Assembly (NCBI GenBank): GCA_963578605.1
Contig: CAUZEA010000015.1
Span: 8,816 to 72,815 of the forward strand
Length of the DNA stretch: 64,000 bases
Direction: 5' to 3'
From: JAKVCB01 sp963578605
GTDB taxonomy: Bacteria; Planctomycetota; Planctomycetia; Pirellulales; Lacipirellulaceae
Below the pieces are notes generated by a model, which made no database searches, was not told where the DNA came from, and saw only the letters and a program-made list of their open reading frames with translations. This document shows positions 52,717-59,860 of the stretch, piece after piece; the first letter of the stretch is position 1; each line of letters begins with the position of its first letter. The position numbers and the translations under genes are program-made.

Positions 52717-52869
52717 TTAGTCGCAGTGCCGTCGGAGTGGCACCGTGGCCAGGGCCAAAAGGGCCAAAACGACCGCGACTGGTTCGGGAACCCGGTTTGC
52801 CTGTGAACCGGTGGAGCCATCCAATAGGTCCGCCAGGCCGTTTTCTTGTTGGCCACTCTTGTTTTCCAC
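52717..52869 (-). pseudogene. Orphan PEP-CTERM tail of a lost gene
   Basis: A 50-codon stretch encodes GSTGSQANRVPEPVAVVLAL, continuing ALATVPLRRHCD and a stop at 52717. This is a complete PEP-CTERM signal (VPEP, hydrophobic run, RR). The frame meets a stop five codons before the GTG at 52869, so no N-terminal protein remains. The ANRVPEP lead resembles SQANRIPEP at the end of the GDSL esterase at 22414, which points to a related dockerin/PEP-CTERM ancestor. The rest of 52547-52971 holds nothing else I recognise; the downstream oxidoreductase promoter should be here. Confidence 0.6.
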
Positions 52870-52971
52870 GATAGGCTTATACTACCGGCCACATGAGCAC
52901 ATTACTTTTAAAAGGCCAACACAACTCGCCGAAAACTACGCCACTCCCCCCATTCAAACCCTTCGCAACGT

Positions 52972-54927
52972 ATGTCCAGTCCCAAGGGTGAGCAAAAACG
53001 GACCATTTGCAATCGGGATTGTCCCGATGCCTGTGGCATCGTAGCCACGGTCGTGGATGGGAAAGTTGTGCAACTGCAGGGAGATAAGGACCATCCGATC
53101 ACCGGTGGTTTTCTTTGCCACCGTACGAGTCGGTTTCTTGAACTCCAATACGACCCGAACCGAATCATAACCCCCCTGATGAAACGGGGAGGAAAGTTTG
53201 AGTCTGTCACGTGGGAGGTGGCACTTGATTTTATTGCAGACCGGATGCAGCGAATCCGGGACGAGTCGGGCCCTGCGGCGATCATGCATTACCGTTCGGG
53301 CGGTTCGATGGGAATGATGAAGTTTGTGACGAACTATTTTTTCGAGCAGTTCGGTCCGGTGACAGTCAAATCGGGCAACGTCTGTTCGGGGGCTGGAGAC
53401 GAGGCTCAGCTGACCGATTTCGGCGACAAGGACAGCCACGATTTCTTTGACCTCCTTCACAGCAAGACGATTATTATTTGGGGTAAGAATGTTTACGTCA
53501 GCAGTGTTCATCTGCTACCGGTGCTCAAGGAGGCGAAAAAATGTGGTGCCCGCATGATCCTGATCGACCCGGTCTATCACAAGACGGCCACCCTTTGTGA
53601 TCACCACCTCCAGCCGCGTCCCGGGGGCGATATTGCGATTGCGCTTGGGACCGCCCGGTTGCTTTTTGAAAACGGCCGCTGCGACCCGAATGCCGATGCG
53701 TATTGTGAGCATCTCGAGGAATTTCGAGCGATGGCATACTCACGGACGCTTGAACAATGGGCCCGGACGGCCGGCGTTGGTGTCCAGGAGATCAAGACCT
53801 TGGCCGAGTATTACGGGGATGGCCCGTCGGCAATCCTGGTGGGCTGGGGCCTTCAACGCAAAGCCTATGGGTCGTCCACGATTCGTGTTCTGGACGGCTT
53901 GGGGGCCATTTCCGGGAACCTGGGAATTCCAGGTGGCGGTGTTTGTTTTTCCAGCAAATGGCTCGGTAATTTCAACATGTCTTTCCTCCAGGGCGCCGAG
54001 GGGGCGCCGCGGACTATTCCCGAACCGCTGCTGGGCCCTGGTATTCTGGAAGCCGCCGATCCGCCGATTCGGATGGTTTGGGTGACCGGGGCGAATCCCG
54101 TGACCATGCTACCCGAATCGTTGACCGTAAAGCGGGCACTCGAGTCACGTGAGTTGACCGTTGTCGTCGATGCCTTCCTGACCGATACGGCCCGCTGTGC
54201 TGACGTGGTTTTGCCAACCACCACCTTGCTCGAAGATGATGACTTGTTAGGGTCGTACGGTCACCACTGGATTGCCGAATCGAAGCCCGTGGTACCTCCA
54301 CCACCTTTGGTCAAAACAGACTATGAGATTGTCCAAGCGCTGGCGCCGCGGGTTGGGCTGGGGGAACAGTTTTCAGAAGACGTCGATACCTGGAAAAAGC
54401 GGATTTTAGAACGGGTCTCGCCCGGCGGGGCGTCGCTGGAGAACGTGCGTCGAGGCCCGGTACGCGATCCACTCTCTCACGCCGTGCTTTTTTCCGACCG
54501 CCAATTTTCGACCCACACGGGAAAGGCCAACCTGATCCAGCAGGTGTGTGCCGAACCTCCGGTACCAACTTCTGAACGCCCCTTGTTCCTGATGGCTTTT
54601 TCGACCGAGAAGGCACAAGCGTCACAGTGGCTTCCGGGAACCCAGCAAGGTCCGGCCACCGCCGTGGTGCACCCGGACGCCGCTCCCGGATTTGCCGACG
54701 GTGACAAAGCACGTATTGAATCGGAGATTGCCGAGCTGGCGGTCCTGCTCAAATTCGACAGCCGTCAACGTAAAGACGTGATCCTGATGGAAAAGGGTGG
54801 CTGGCTGAGCGCAGGCCGTTGTGCCAACGCGCTGGTCCCTGCCCAGGCGACAGATGCAGGGGGATGTGCGGTCTATTACGACACGCCGGTCAAGTTGCTC
54901 CCCGCTGCAGGCGGCAATAATTCGTAA
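52972..54927 (+). CDS. Molybdopterin (Mo/W) oxidoreductase of the DMSO reductase/formate dehydrogenase superfamily
   Basis: The 651-residue protein has an N-terminal 4Fe-4S site: Cys13, Cys17 and Cys21 (CNRDCPDAC), with the fourth Cys in GFLCHR (Cys49). The molybdopterin body follows (WEVALDFIADRMQRI, SGNVCSGAGDEAQ where the metal-ligand Cys is expected, MILIDPVYHKTA, LVGWGLQRKAYG, MVWVTGANPVTMLPE, CADVVLPTTTLLEDDD). The C-terminal barrel that caps the cofactor is at about 535-640. There is no Tat signal, so it is probably cytoplasmic. The single-subunit, short form resembles assimilatory or thiosulfate/polysulfide-type relatives; substrate unknown. A tungstate-type transporter is encoded at 12495-14821. 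It is the first gene of a likely catabolic cluster reaching to 59451. Confidence 0.87.
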   Translation: MSSPKGEQKRTICNRDCPDACGIVATVVDGKVVQLQGDKDHPITGGFLCHRTSRFLELQYDPNRIITPLMKRGGKFESVTWEVALDFIADRMQRIRDESGPAAIMHYRSGGSMGMMKFVTNYFFEQFGPVTVKSGNVCSGAGDEAQLTDFGDKDSHDFFDLLHSKTIIIWGKNVYVSSVHLLPVLKEAKKCGARMILIDPVYHKTATLCDHHLQPRPGGDIAIALGTARLLFENGRCDPNADAYCEHLEEFRAMAYSRTLEQWARTAGVGVQEIKTLAEYYGDGPSAILVGWGLQRKAYGSSTIRVLDGLGAISGNLGIPGGGVCFSSKWLGNFNMSFLQGAEGAPRTIPEPLLGPGILEAADPPIRMVWVTGANPVTMLPESLTVKRALESRELTVVVDAFLTDTARCADVVLPTTTLLEDDDLLGSYGHHWIAESKPVVPPPPLVKTDYEIVQALAPRVGLGEQFSEDVDTWKKRILERVSPGGASLENVRRGPVRDPLSHAVLFSDRQFSTHTGKANLIQQVCAEPPVPTSERPLFLMAFSTEKAQASQWLPGTQQGPATAVVHPDAAPGFADGDKARIESEIAELAVLLKFDSRQRKDVILMEKGGWLSAGRCANALVPAQATDAGGCAVYYDTPVKLLPAAGGNNS

Positions 54928-55139
54928 GTAGTGCCCAACCAGTCAGAATGGCGCCCCGTGGTCGTTGTACTGGCCTGAACTCGCACGGCCTGCTGCTGTT
55001 CTCCCGCGACGACCCTGCTTCCGAACAAGTAGCTTCTTTGTATTTCGTGTGGGGCTGAATGAGAACCGTGGGGTCCGCCTCTTTTTTGCAAAAGTGATTG
55101 CTACTTGACACTTCTGGCCTGAAACTCAACACTCACCAC

Positions 55140-55871
55140 ATGATTATTGATGCGCACGTTCATATTGGCTCAACCCAGTACGTCCAGATGGAGGCCGATG
55201 CCGAAATGCTAATCGGCTGGGCAGACCAACTGGGCTTCGACCGGCTGTTGGTGACGCACCTGACCGCGTTGTTCTACGAAATGCGCGAAGGCAATGACTT
55301 GTTGGGTGCAGATTTGGCGCGGTACAGCGATCGCATGATCGGTTATGTGACAATTCCCACACACCGGTTGGGGCGCGCCGCCAGCGACGAGATTCGACGT
55401 TGCGTTGAACAATATGGAATGCGAGGGGTCAAGATTTACTCGCACCCCGATTCCTCGGTTGCCGAAGCCAGTTCGACGGTAATTTTTGAAACCGTGGCCG
55501 ACTTGGACCTGATCGTGTTGGGGCATTTCAACCAGGGGGAATGCGACCAACTCATGCAACGTGTCCCCGAGGCCAAGGTGATCATGGCGCACATGGGGGG
55601 CACACCTTATGCCCAGGGGAACTGGCACCTGGCCGTGGAGGTTGCCGCCCGACATCCCAATCTTTATGTCGATACAGCCTCGTCAATGATCGACAATGGC
55701 ATGATCGAACATGCGGTCGACCAACTTGGTCCGGAGAAAATCCTGTTTGGTACGGACATGCCGGCGCTTGATCCCTGGGTGCAGCGAGCCAAGGTCGAAG
55801 GGGCCGAGATTAGTGAAGAAGCAAAGCGGTTGATCATGGGTGGCAATGTAGAGCGGCTGCTGGGATTGTAA
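55140..55871 (+). CDS. Amidohydrolase-family protein (COG2159-type TIM barrel)
   Basis: From the ATG at 55140 (243 residues) it begins MIIDAHVHIG, the Asp-x-His-x-His strand-1 metal motif. Later come RLLVTHLTALFYE, GMRGVKIYSHPDSS (about 99-112), VIMAHMGGTPYA (strand with His, about 149-160), NLYVDTASSM and FGTDMPALDPW near the end, with the strand-8 Asp. The order matches COG2159 amidohydrolases (ACMSD/gamma-resorcylate decarboxylase relatives), which do hydrolysis or metal-dependent decarboxylation. The next gene, a paralogue, starts three bases after its stop. Confidence 0.85.
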   Translation: MIIDAHVHIGSTQYVQMEADAEMLIGWADQLGFDRLLVTHLTALFYEMREGNDLLGADLARYSDRMIGYVTIPTHRLGRAASDEIRRCVEQYGMRGVKIYSHPDSSVAEASSTVIFETVADLDLIVLGHFNQGECDQLMQRVPEAKVIMAHMGGTPYAQGNWHLAVEVAARHPNLYVDTASSMIDNGMIEHAVDQLGPEKILFGTDMPALDPWVQRAKVEGAEISEEAKRLIMGGNVERLLGL

Positions 55872-55874
55872 ATA

Positions 55875-56624
55875 ATGCGATTTGACATCAATGCGTTTTT
55901 CGGACACTGGCCTTATTACCGCCTCCCGCACACGAGCGATCAGGACGTACTGGGGCTCATGGACCGATTTCAAATCGATCGGGCTGCCATTACTTCACTG
56001 CGCGGGTTGCACGGCGATTGGAGAGAGGCCAACGACGAAACGCTTGCCGTGGCACAGGCCCACAAAGATCGTTTTACCCCGGTTGCCTGCATCAGTCCGA
56101 TGAAAGGTGGCAGTGGTGCTGTTTTACGCGAGCTGGTCGGCCAGGGATTTCGTGCCGTGCGACTCTACCCGGGACTTGCCCAGGGCTATCACCTCGACAG
56201 CCGGTTTGCCGATGAAATGGTGGCGACCGCCAGTGAGCTGGGAATCGTGACCATTGTGCCCACCCGACCGATGATGCACTTTCGCTTTCCACCCTTGCCA
56301 ATCGGGAAGATTTCGGCACTGGCTGCCCGGCACCCGGAGGCCAACCTGGTTTTGTCGGGCCCGAATTACCTGTTGGAATTCACCAGCGCGGTCGAAGCGC
56401 TGTTGGCTTGCCCCAACTTGACGATCGAAATTTCATGCATGCAGGGATTTGAGGGGCTCGGTCAAATGATCAAGGCGGTGGGTGCCGATCGCGTGTTGTT
56501 TGGAACGGGCTTGCCGTTGCACTATGCTGCCTGTGGAGTTGCCAAGGTGGAACACACCAGGATGAGCGAAAGCGAGCAGGCGGCCGTCTGCGGGGGCAAT
56601 GCACTGCGACTGCTTGGCATGTAG
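55875..56624 (+). CDS. Amidohydrolase-family protein, second copy, altered metal motif
   Basis: The 249-residue protein is a relative of the preceding gene, with DINAFFGHWPYYRLPH at the start in place of the usual H-x-H, so Asn and a displaced His take the metal positions. The remaining strand blocks are kept in outline: ITSLRGLHGDW, FRAVRLYPGLAQGY, LVLSGPNYLLEF, LTIEISCMQGFEG, FGTGLPLHYAACG. It may have lost classic hydrolase chemistry or use another metal. The near-overlap with the first copy suggests that they are co-translated and may form a complex. Confidence 0.8.
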   Translation: MRFDINAFFGHWPYYRLPHTSDQDVLGLMDRFQIDRAAITSLRGLHGDWREANDETLAVAQAHKDRFTPVACISPMKGGSGAVLRELVGQGFRAVRLYPGLAQGYHLDSRFADEMVATASELGIVTIVPTRPMMHFRFPPLPIGKISALAARHPEANLVLSGPNYLLEFTSAVEALLACPNLTIEISCMQGFEGLGQMIKAVGADRVLFGTGLPLHYAACGVAKVEHTRMSESEQAAVCGGNALRLLGM

Positions 56625-56716
56625 TGTCCTGAAAGTAGTGCACCCCTGAATGTTGTGTGTCCTGAAGCAAGGGAAGGCCTTTCGGGACCTAGGGTGTGTT
56701 TGAGGAGGAACAAGTG

Positions 56717-57832
56717 ATGAGCCTCTGGCGCTGGGCAGAGTGGTTGCCTGAAATACCGGCCGATGCACGCGTTGACCTGGGGGCCGGGAATACGCCGTTG
56801 ATTCGGTCGGCCCGCATTGGCCCGGCGGTCGGCTTGAAAAACCTGTTCTTCAAGCTCGAAAACAGCAATCCCACGGGGTCTTACAAAGACCGCTTTGCCG
56901 CGGTGGCCATCTCGAAAATGCGCCAGTTGGGCCAGTCGCATTGTATTGCATCGACAAGCGGCAACAGCGGTGCATCGTTGGCGGCTCACTGCGCGGCAGC
57001 TGGCATGCAGTGTGAAATTTGCGTCATTGTGACGGCTCCCTCGGGCAAGCTCGACCAAATGCGGTCGTATGGGGCAAATGTCTACAAGGTCGAGGGCTTT
57101 GGGACCGACGACCGGATGACGCACCGCGTGTTCGACTATCTCACCTGGCTAGGGGAGCAGCCTGGCGGCGCTTTGCAGATTAGTGCATTTGCATGGAGCC
57201 CGGTTGGCATGGAAGGGGTCAAGACGATCAGCTACGAACTTGCCGAAGCGATCGACGGGCCCATCGACCACGTTTTCAGTCCCGTCAGCGGCGGTGGGTT
57301 GACCCTGGCGGTGGCCCGCGGCTTTGAGGATTTGGCCGGTTGTGGAAAACTGCCACACCCACCGCGGATTGAGTGTGTGCAGCCTGCGGGCAACAACACG
57401 GTTGCCGGCCCGCTGCGAGACGGGCTCGACCGCGCTACGCCCGTCGAGTGGACTACCCAGATTAGCGGCTTGCAATGCGCCAGTATCCTGGATGGCCACG
57501 AGTTGATCGATGCTGCCCGCAAATCGTCAGGCACGGGGCACCTGGTGTCGGACGAAGAAATTTGGGCTGCCCAGTCGCGCTTGACGCGTGAAGAGGGGGT
57601 GTTTTGCGAACCGGCCGGAGCGGCTGCCCTGGCGGGCGTGCTTGCGGCGCTCGACCAGGGGTACCTGGATCCCGAGGCACAGGTGGTGTGCCTGATCACC
57701 GGGGCGGGGTTCAAAGATCCGCCGTCGGTTGCGCGCATGCTCACCAGCGAAGAAGTGCCAACGCGAAACCTGGTGGAAATGGTCACCCAGTCTGGTGCTC
57801 CCCAAACGTTGCTTCCGGTCGATGACCACTAA
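56717..57832 (+). CDS. Threonine synthase/dehydratase-like PLP enzyme (fold type II)
   Basis: GAGGAGGAA stands eight bases before the ATG (56717). The 371-residue protein has the PLP Lys in NPTGSYKDRFAA (Lys57), the substrate block ASTSGNSGASLAAHCAA (about 82-98), the phosphate loop SPVSGGGLTLAVARG (about 192-206) and a late EPAGAAALAGVLAALDQG (about 297). The order fits threonine synthase or threonine/serine dehydratase relatives. An enzyme of this type often makes 2-aminoacrylate-like enamines, and a RidA gene follows on the opposite strand. It lies 92 bases after the second amidohydrolase. Exact substrate unknown. Confidence 0.87.
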   Translation: MSLWRWAEWLPEIPADARVDLGAGNTPLIRSARIGPAVGLKNLFFKLENSNPTGSYKDRFAAVAISKMRQLGQSHCIASTSGNSGASLAAHCAAAGMQCEICVIVTAPSGKLDQMRSYGANVYKVEGFGTDDRMTHRVFDYLTWLGEQPGGALQISAFAWSPVGMEGVKTISYELAEAIDGPIDHVFSPVSGGGLTLAVARGFEDLAGCGKLPHPPRIECVQPAGNNTVAGPLRDGLDRATPVEWTTQISGLQCASILDGHELIDAARKSSGTGHLVSDEEIWAAQSRLTREEGVFCEPAGAAALAGVLAALDQGYLDPEAQVVCLITGAGFKDPPSVARMLTSEEVPTRNLVEMVTQSGAPQTLLPVDDH

Positions 57833-57900
57833 GGGGCACCCGCTCGGCGGTAGTTGCCGGTGTGTAAAATGTTGTTTTTGTTGGTCGTGCGCTGGATGAC

Positions 57901-58284
57901 CTACTTGCCCGCGTAAGCGACGACATCGACCGCTACTTTTCCCTCGCAAGGAAGACAGCCAGCTAGCATGGTCCGTACCGGGTAGGGCTCGGTGAAGAAC
58001 TGCTGGTACACCTGATTGAAAACCGCAACGTCACTGCGATCTGCCAGGTAGCATCGCACCTGGACAACGCTGCTTAGGTCGAGTCCCGCCTGGTGAAGTA
58101 CGCGCCGGACATTTTGCAGGGTCAAACGCGTCTCGGTTTCGATATTGCCGTTTACGATTTGACCGGTTTTATCAGCGGAGAATTGTGCCGACAGGAATAC
58201 ATAGTCACCCGCCCGGATCGCCTGTGAGGTCGGCAGAGGGGGGGCAGAACCAGGCATCGGATTGGGTTGAATCACGGTAAACAT
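57901..58284 (-). CDS. RidA/YjgF-family reactive-intermediate deaminase
   Basis: The ATG at 58284 has a strong GGAGG upstream. The 127-residue protein carries the family features: GDYVFLSAQFS (about 26-36), LTLQNVRRVLHQAGLDLSSVV (the last part of about 55-75), and the active-site YPVRTMLAG with Arg104 plus EGKVAVDVVAY with Glu114. These residues contact the imine in RidA proteins, which hydrolyse enamine/imine intermediates to keto acids and ammonia. Its gene is divergent from the Gfo/Idh gene and convergent with the PLP-enzyme gene, fitting clean-up of that enzyme's products. Confidence 0.9.
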   Translation of the reverse strand: MFTVIQPNPMPGSAPPLPTSQAIRAGDYVFLSAQFSADKTGQIVNGNIETETRLTLQNVRRVLHQAGLDLSSVVQVRCYLADRSDVAVFNQVYQQFFTEPYPVRTMLAGCLPCEGKVAVDVVAYAGK

Positions 58285-58452
58285 ACTGACATCCTCCGTT
58301 GGATCATCGGTTTGCTCCTGACAAGAGCTCGGTTTCCAGTCTAGCATGGTGGCCTTGAGATACGAATGACCACCGATGGACAAGTCCCTCCCCTGAGGGT
58401 CTGGTTTGTGAGCGATTTCTTTGGGTGCTAAAGCGGGGAACTTTCAAAGGCT

Positions 58453-59451
58453 GTGTGTAAAAAAATTCTAATCGTGGGTGTGGGATCAATTGGTGAACGC
58501 CATTTGCGTTGTTTCCAAACAACCGGACGATGTGAACTTGCGATTTGCGAGCCCAACGACGAACTGCGGGCGACGATCGCAGACCGTTATGGCATTTCGC
58601 ACTCGTTTTCCGATATCGAAGCGGCGATTGCAGGCGGCGCCTTTGACGGGGCCGTGATTGCCACGCCCGCCCCGCATCACGTGCGACTGGCCACCCTTTT
58701 GGCCAATCAGCAATGTCACCTGTTGATCGAAAAGCCGCTCAGCACGAACCTCCAGGGGATTGATATTTTGCGCCAGACGGTTGCCCGGCGGTCGCTGGTC
58801 GCTGCAGTCGGTTATTGCCAGCGGGCCCATCCCGGGTTACAGGCCCTGAAAGAACAACTCGACTCAGGCCGTTTCGGACGCCCGCTCCAAATTCGTGTTG
58901 TGTCGGGGCATCCGTTTGCACATTTTCGGCCCGCTTACCGGGATGTGTACTTTGCTCGGCGCGAAGATGGGGGCGGGGCGATTCAGGACGCGATGACCCA
59001 TTTGTACAATTCGGTGGAGTGGCTCGTGGGGCCGTGCACTCGCCTGGTGACTGATGCAACGCACCTTGCGCTCGATGGGGTCGAAGTCGAAGACACCGTG
59101 CAGACGCTCGCACGCCACGGCAACGTCATGGCGGTTTACACGCTCAACATGTATGAAGCATCCAATGAACTCATGATGACGGTGACCTGCGAAACAGGAA
59201 CCCTTCAATGCGACTTTAAACGGGTCCGTTGGTCATGGGTCAAAGAGCCGGCCGGATCGTGGAATCACCATCCGGTGGAATTGCCCGAACGCGACGCCCT
59301 TTACGTGGCACAAGCCAACGTCTTTTTGGACAGCATCGATGGTAAGGCGCGTCCTCTATGTACGCTTGAAGAAGGTGTCGACACGCTGCGGACCAACCTC
59401 GCCTCGCTCAAAAGTAGCGACCTGGGCGAGTGGCAGAAAATCGACAGGTAG
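58453..59451 (+). CDS. Gfo/Idh/MocA-family NAD(P)-dependent oxidoreductase
   Basis: The 332-residue protein starts at a GTG (58453) and opens directly with the Rossmann motif ILIVGVGSIGERHLRC. GAVIATPAPHHVRLA (about 75-89) and the cofactor/catalytic block LLIEKPLSTN (about 95-104) are typical, as is GGGAIQDAMTHLYNSVEW (about 175-192) with a His near the active site. Such enzymes oxidise or reduce sugars, inositols and other polyols or imines. It sits at the end of the 52972-59451 cluster, 621 bases after the PLP-enzyme gene, with the opposite RidA gene between. Confidence 0.87.
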   Translation: MCKKILIVGVGSIGERHLRCFQTTGRCELAICEPNDELRATIADRYGISHSFSDIEAAIAGGAFDGAVIATPAPHHVRLATLLANQQCHLLIEKPLSTNLQGIDILRQTVARRSLVAAVGYCQRAHPGLQALKEQLDSGRFGRPLQIRVVSGHPFAHFRPAYRDVYFARREDGGGAIQDAMTHLYNSVEWLVGPCTRLVTDATHLALDGVEVEDTVQTLARHGNVMAVYTLNMYEASNELMMTVTCETGTLQCDFKRVRWSWVKEPAGSWNHHPVELPERDALYVAQANVFLDSIDGKARPLCTLEEGVDTLRTNLASLKSSDLGEWQKIDR

Positions 59452-59860
59452 GCAACCCGGCGAAATGCCCTCTTTGGGAGAACGGTGCAGCACATCTCCA
59501 CGGACCCTCCAGGCCAGTGTAAAGCGGGGGATGACGACGGGGCCATGCCTCCTTAATCCGCGTGGCGTGCATAAACTTGACGGCACTTGTTGCGGCGCAT
59601 GTCAAGATTCGCTCTAATGGATACAGAGGAAAGATAGGATGGTCCACGATTTCCCTGGGTTGGGTCTCGTCGGGCCTGTTGCTTTTACCGGTTGTTTGTA
59701 CCTGGACCTTCCCGGTCAATATCGAATGGAACCCCGGCAGTTTAACCGCGCCAGTGCCGTAGTTTTACAGGAAGCAGTCCTGCTGCTTGGTGGGAGCGTA
59801 AAACTAAATTTTCCGCGACCTGCATATATAGATAGTAAGTCTCAGAGAGGATTTTCCACG
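59452..59860. other. Intergenic region upstream of the third paralogue
   Basis: The reading frame of the next gene is open back to 59639, but the added residues lack homology and the signal peptide begins at 59861. Apart from an expected promoter near TATATAGATAGTAAG (59825-59840), I see nothing specific. Confidence 0.35.
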
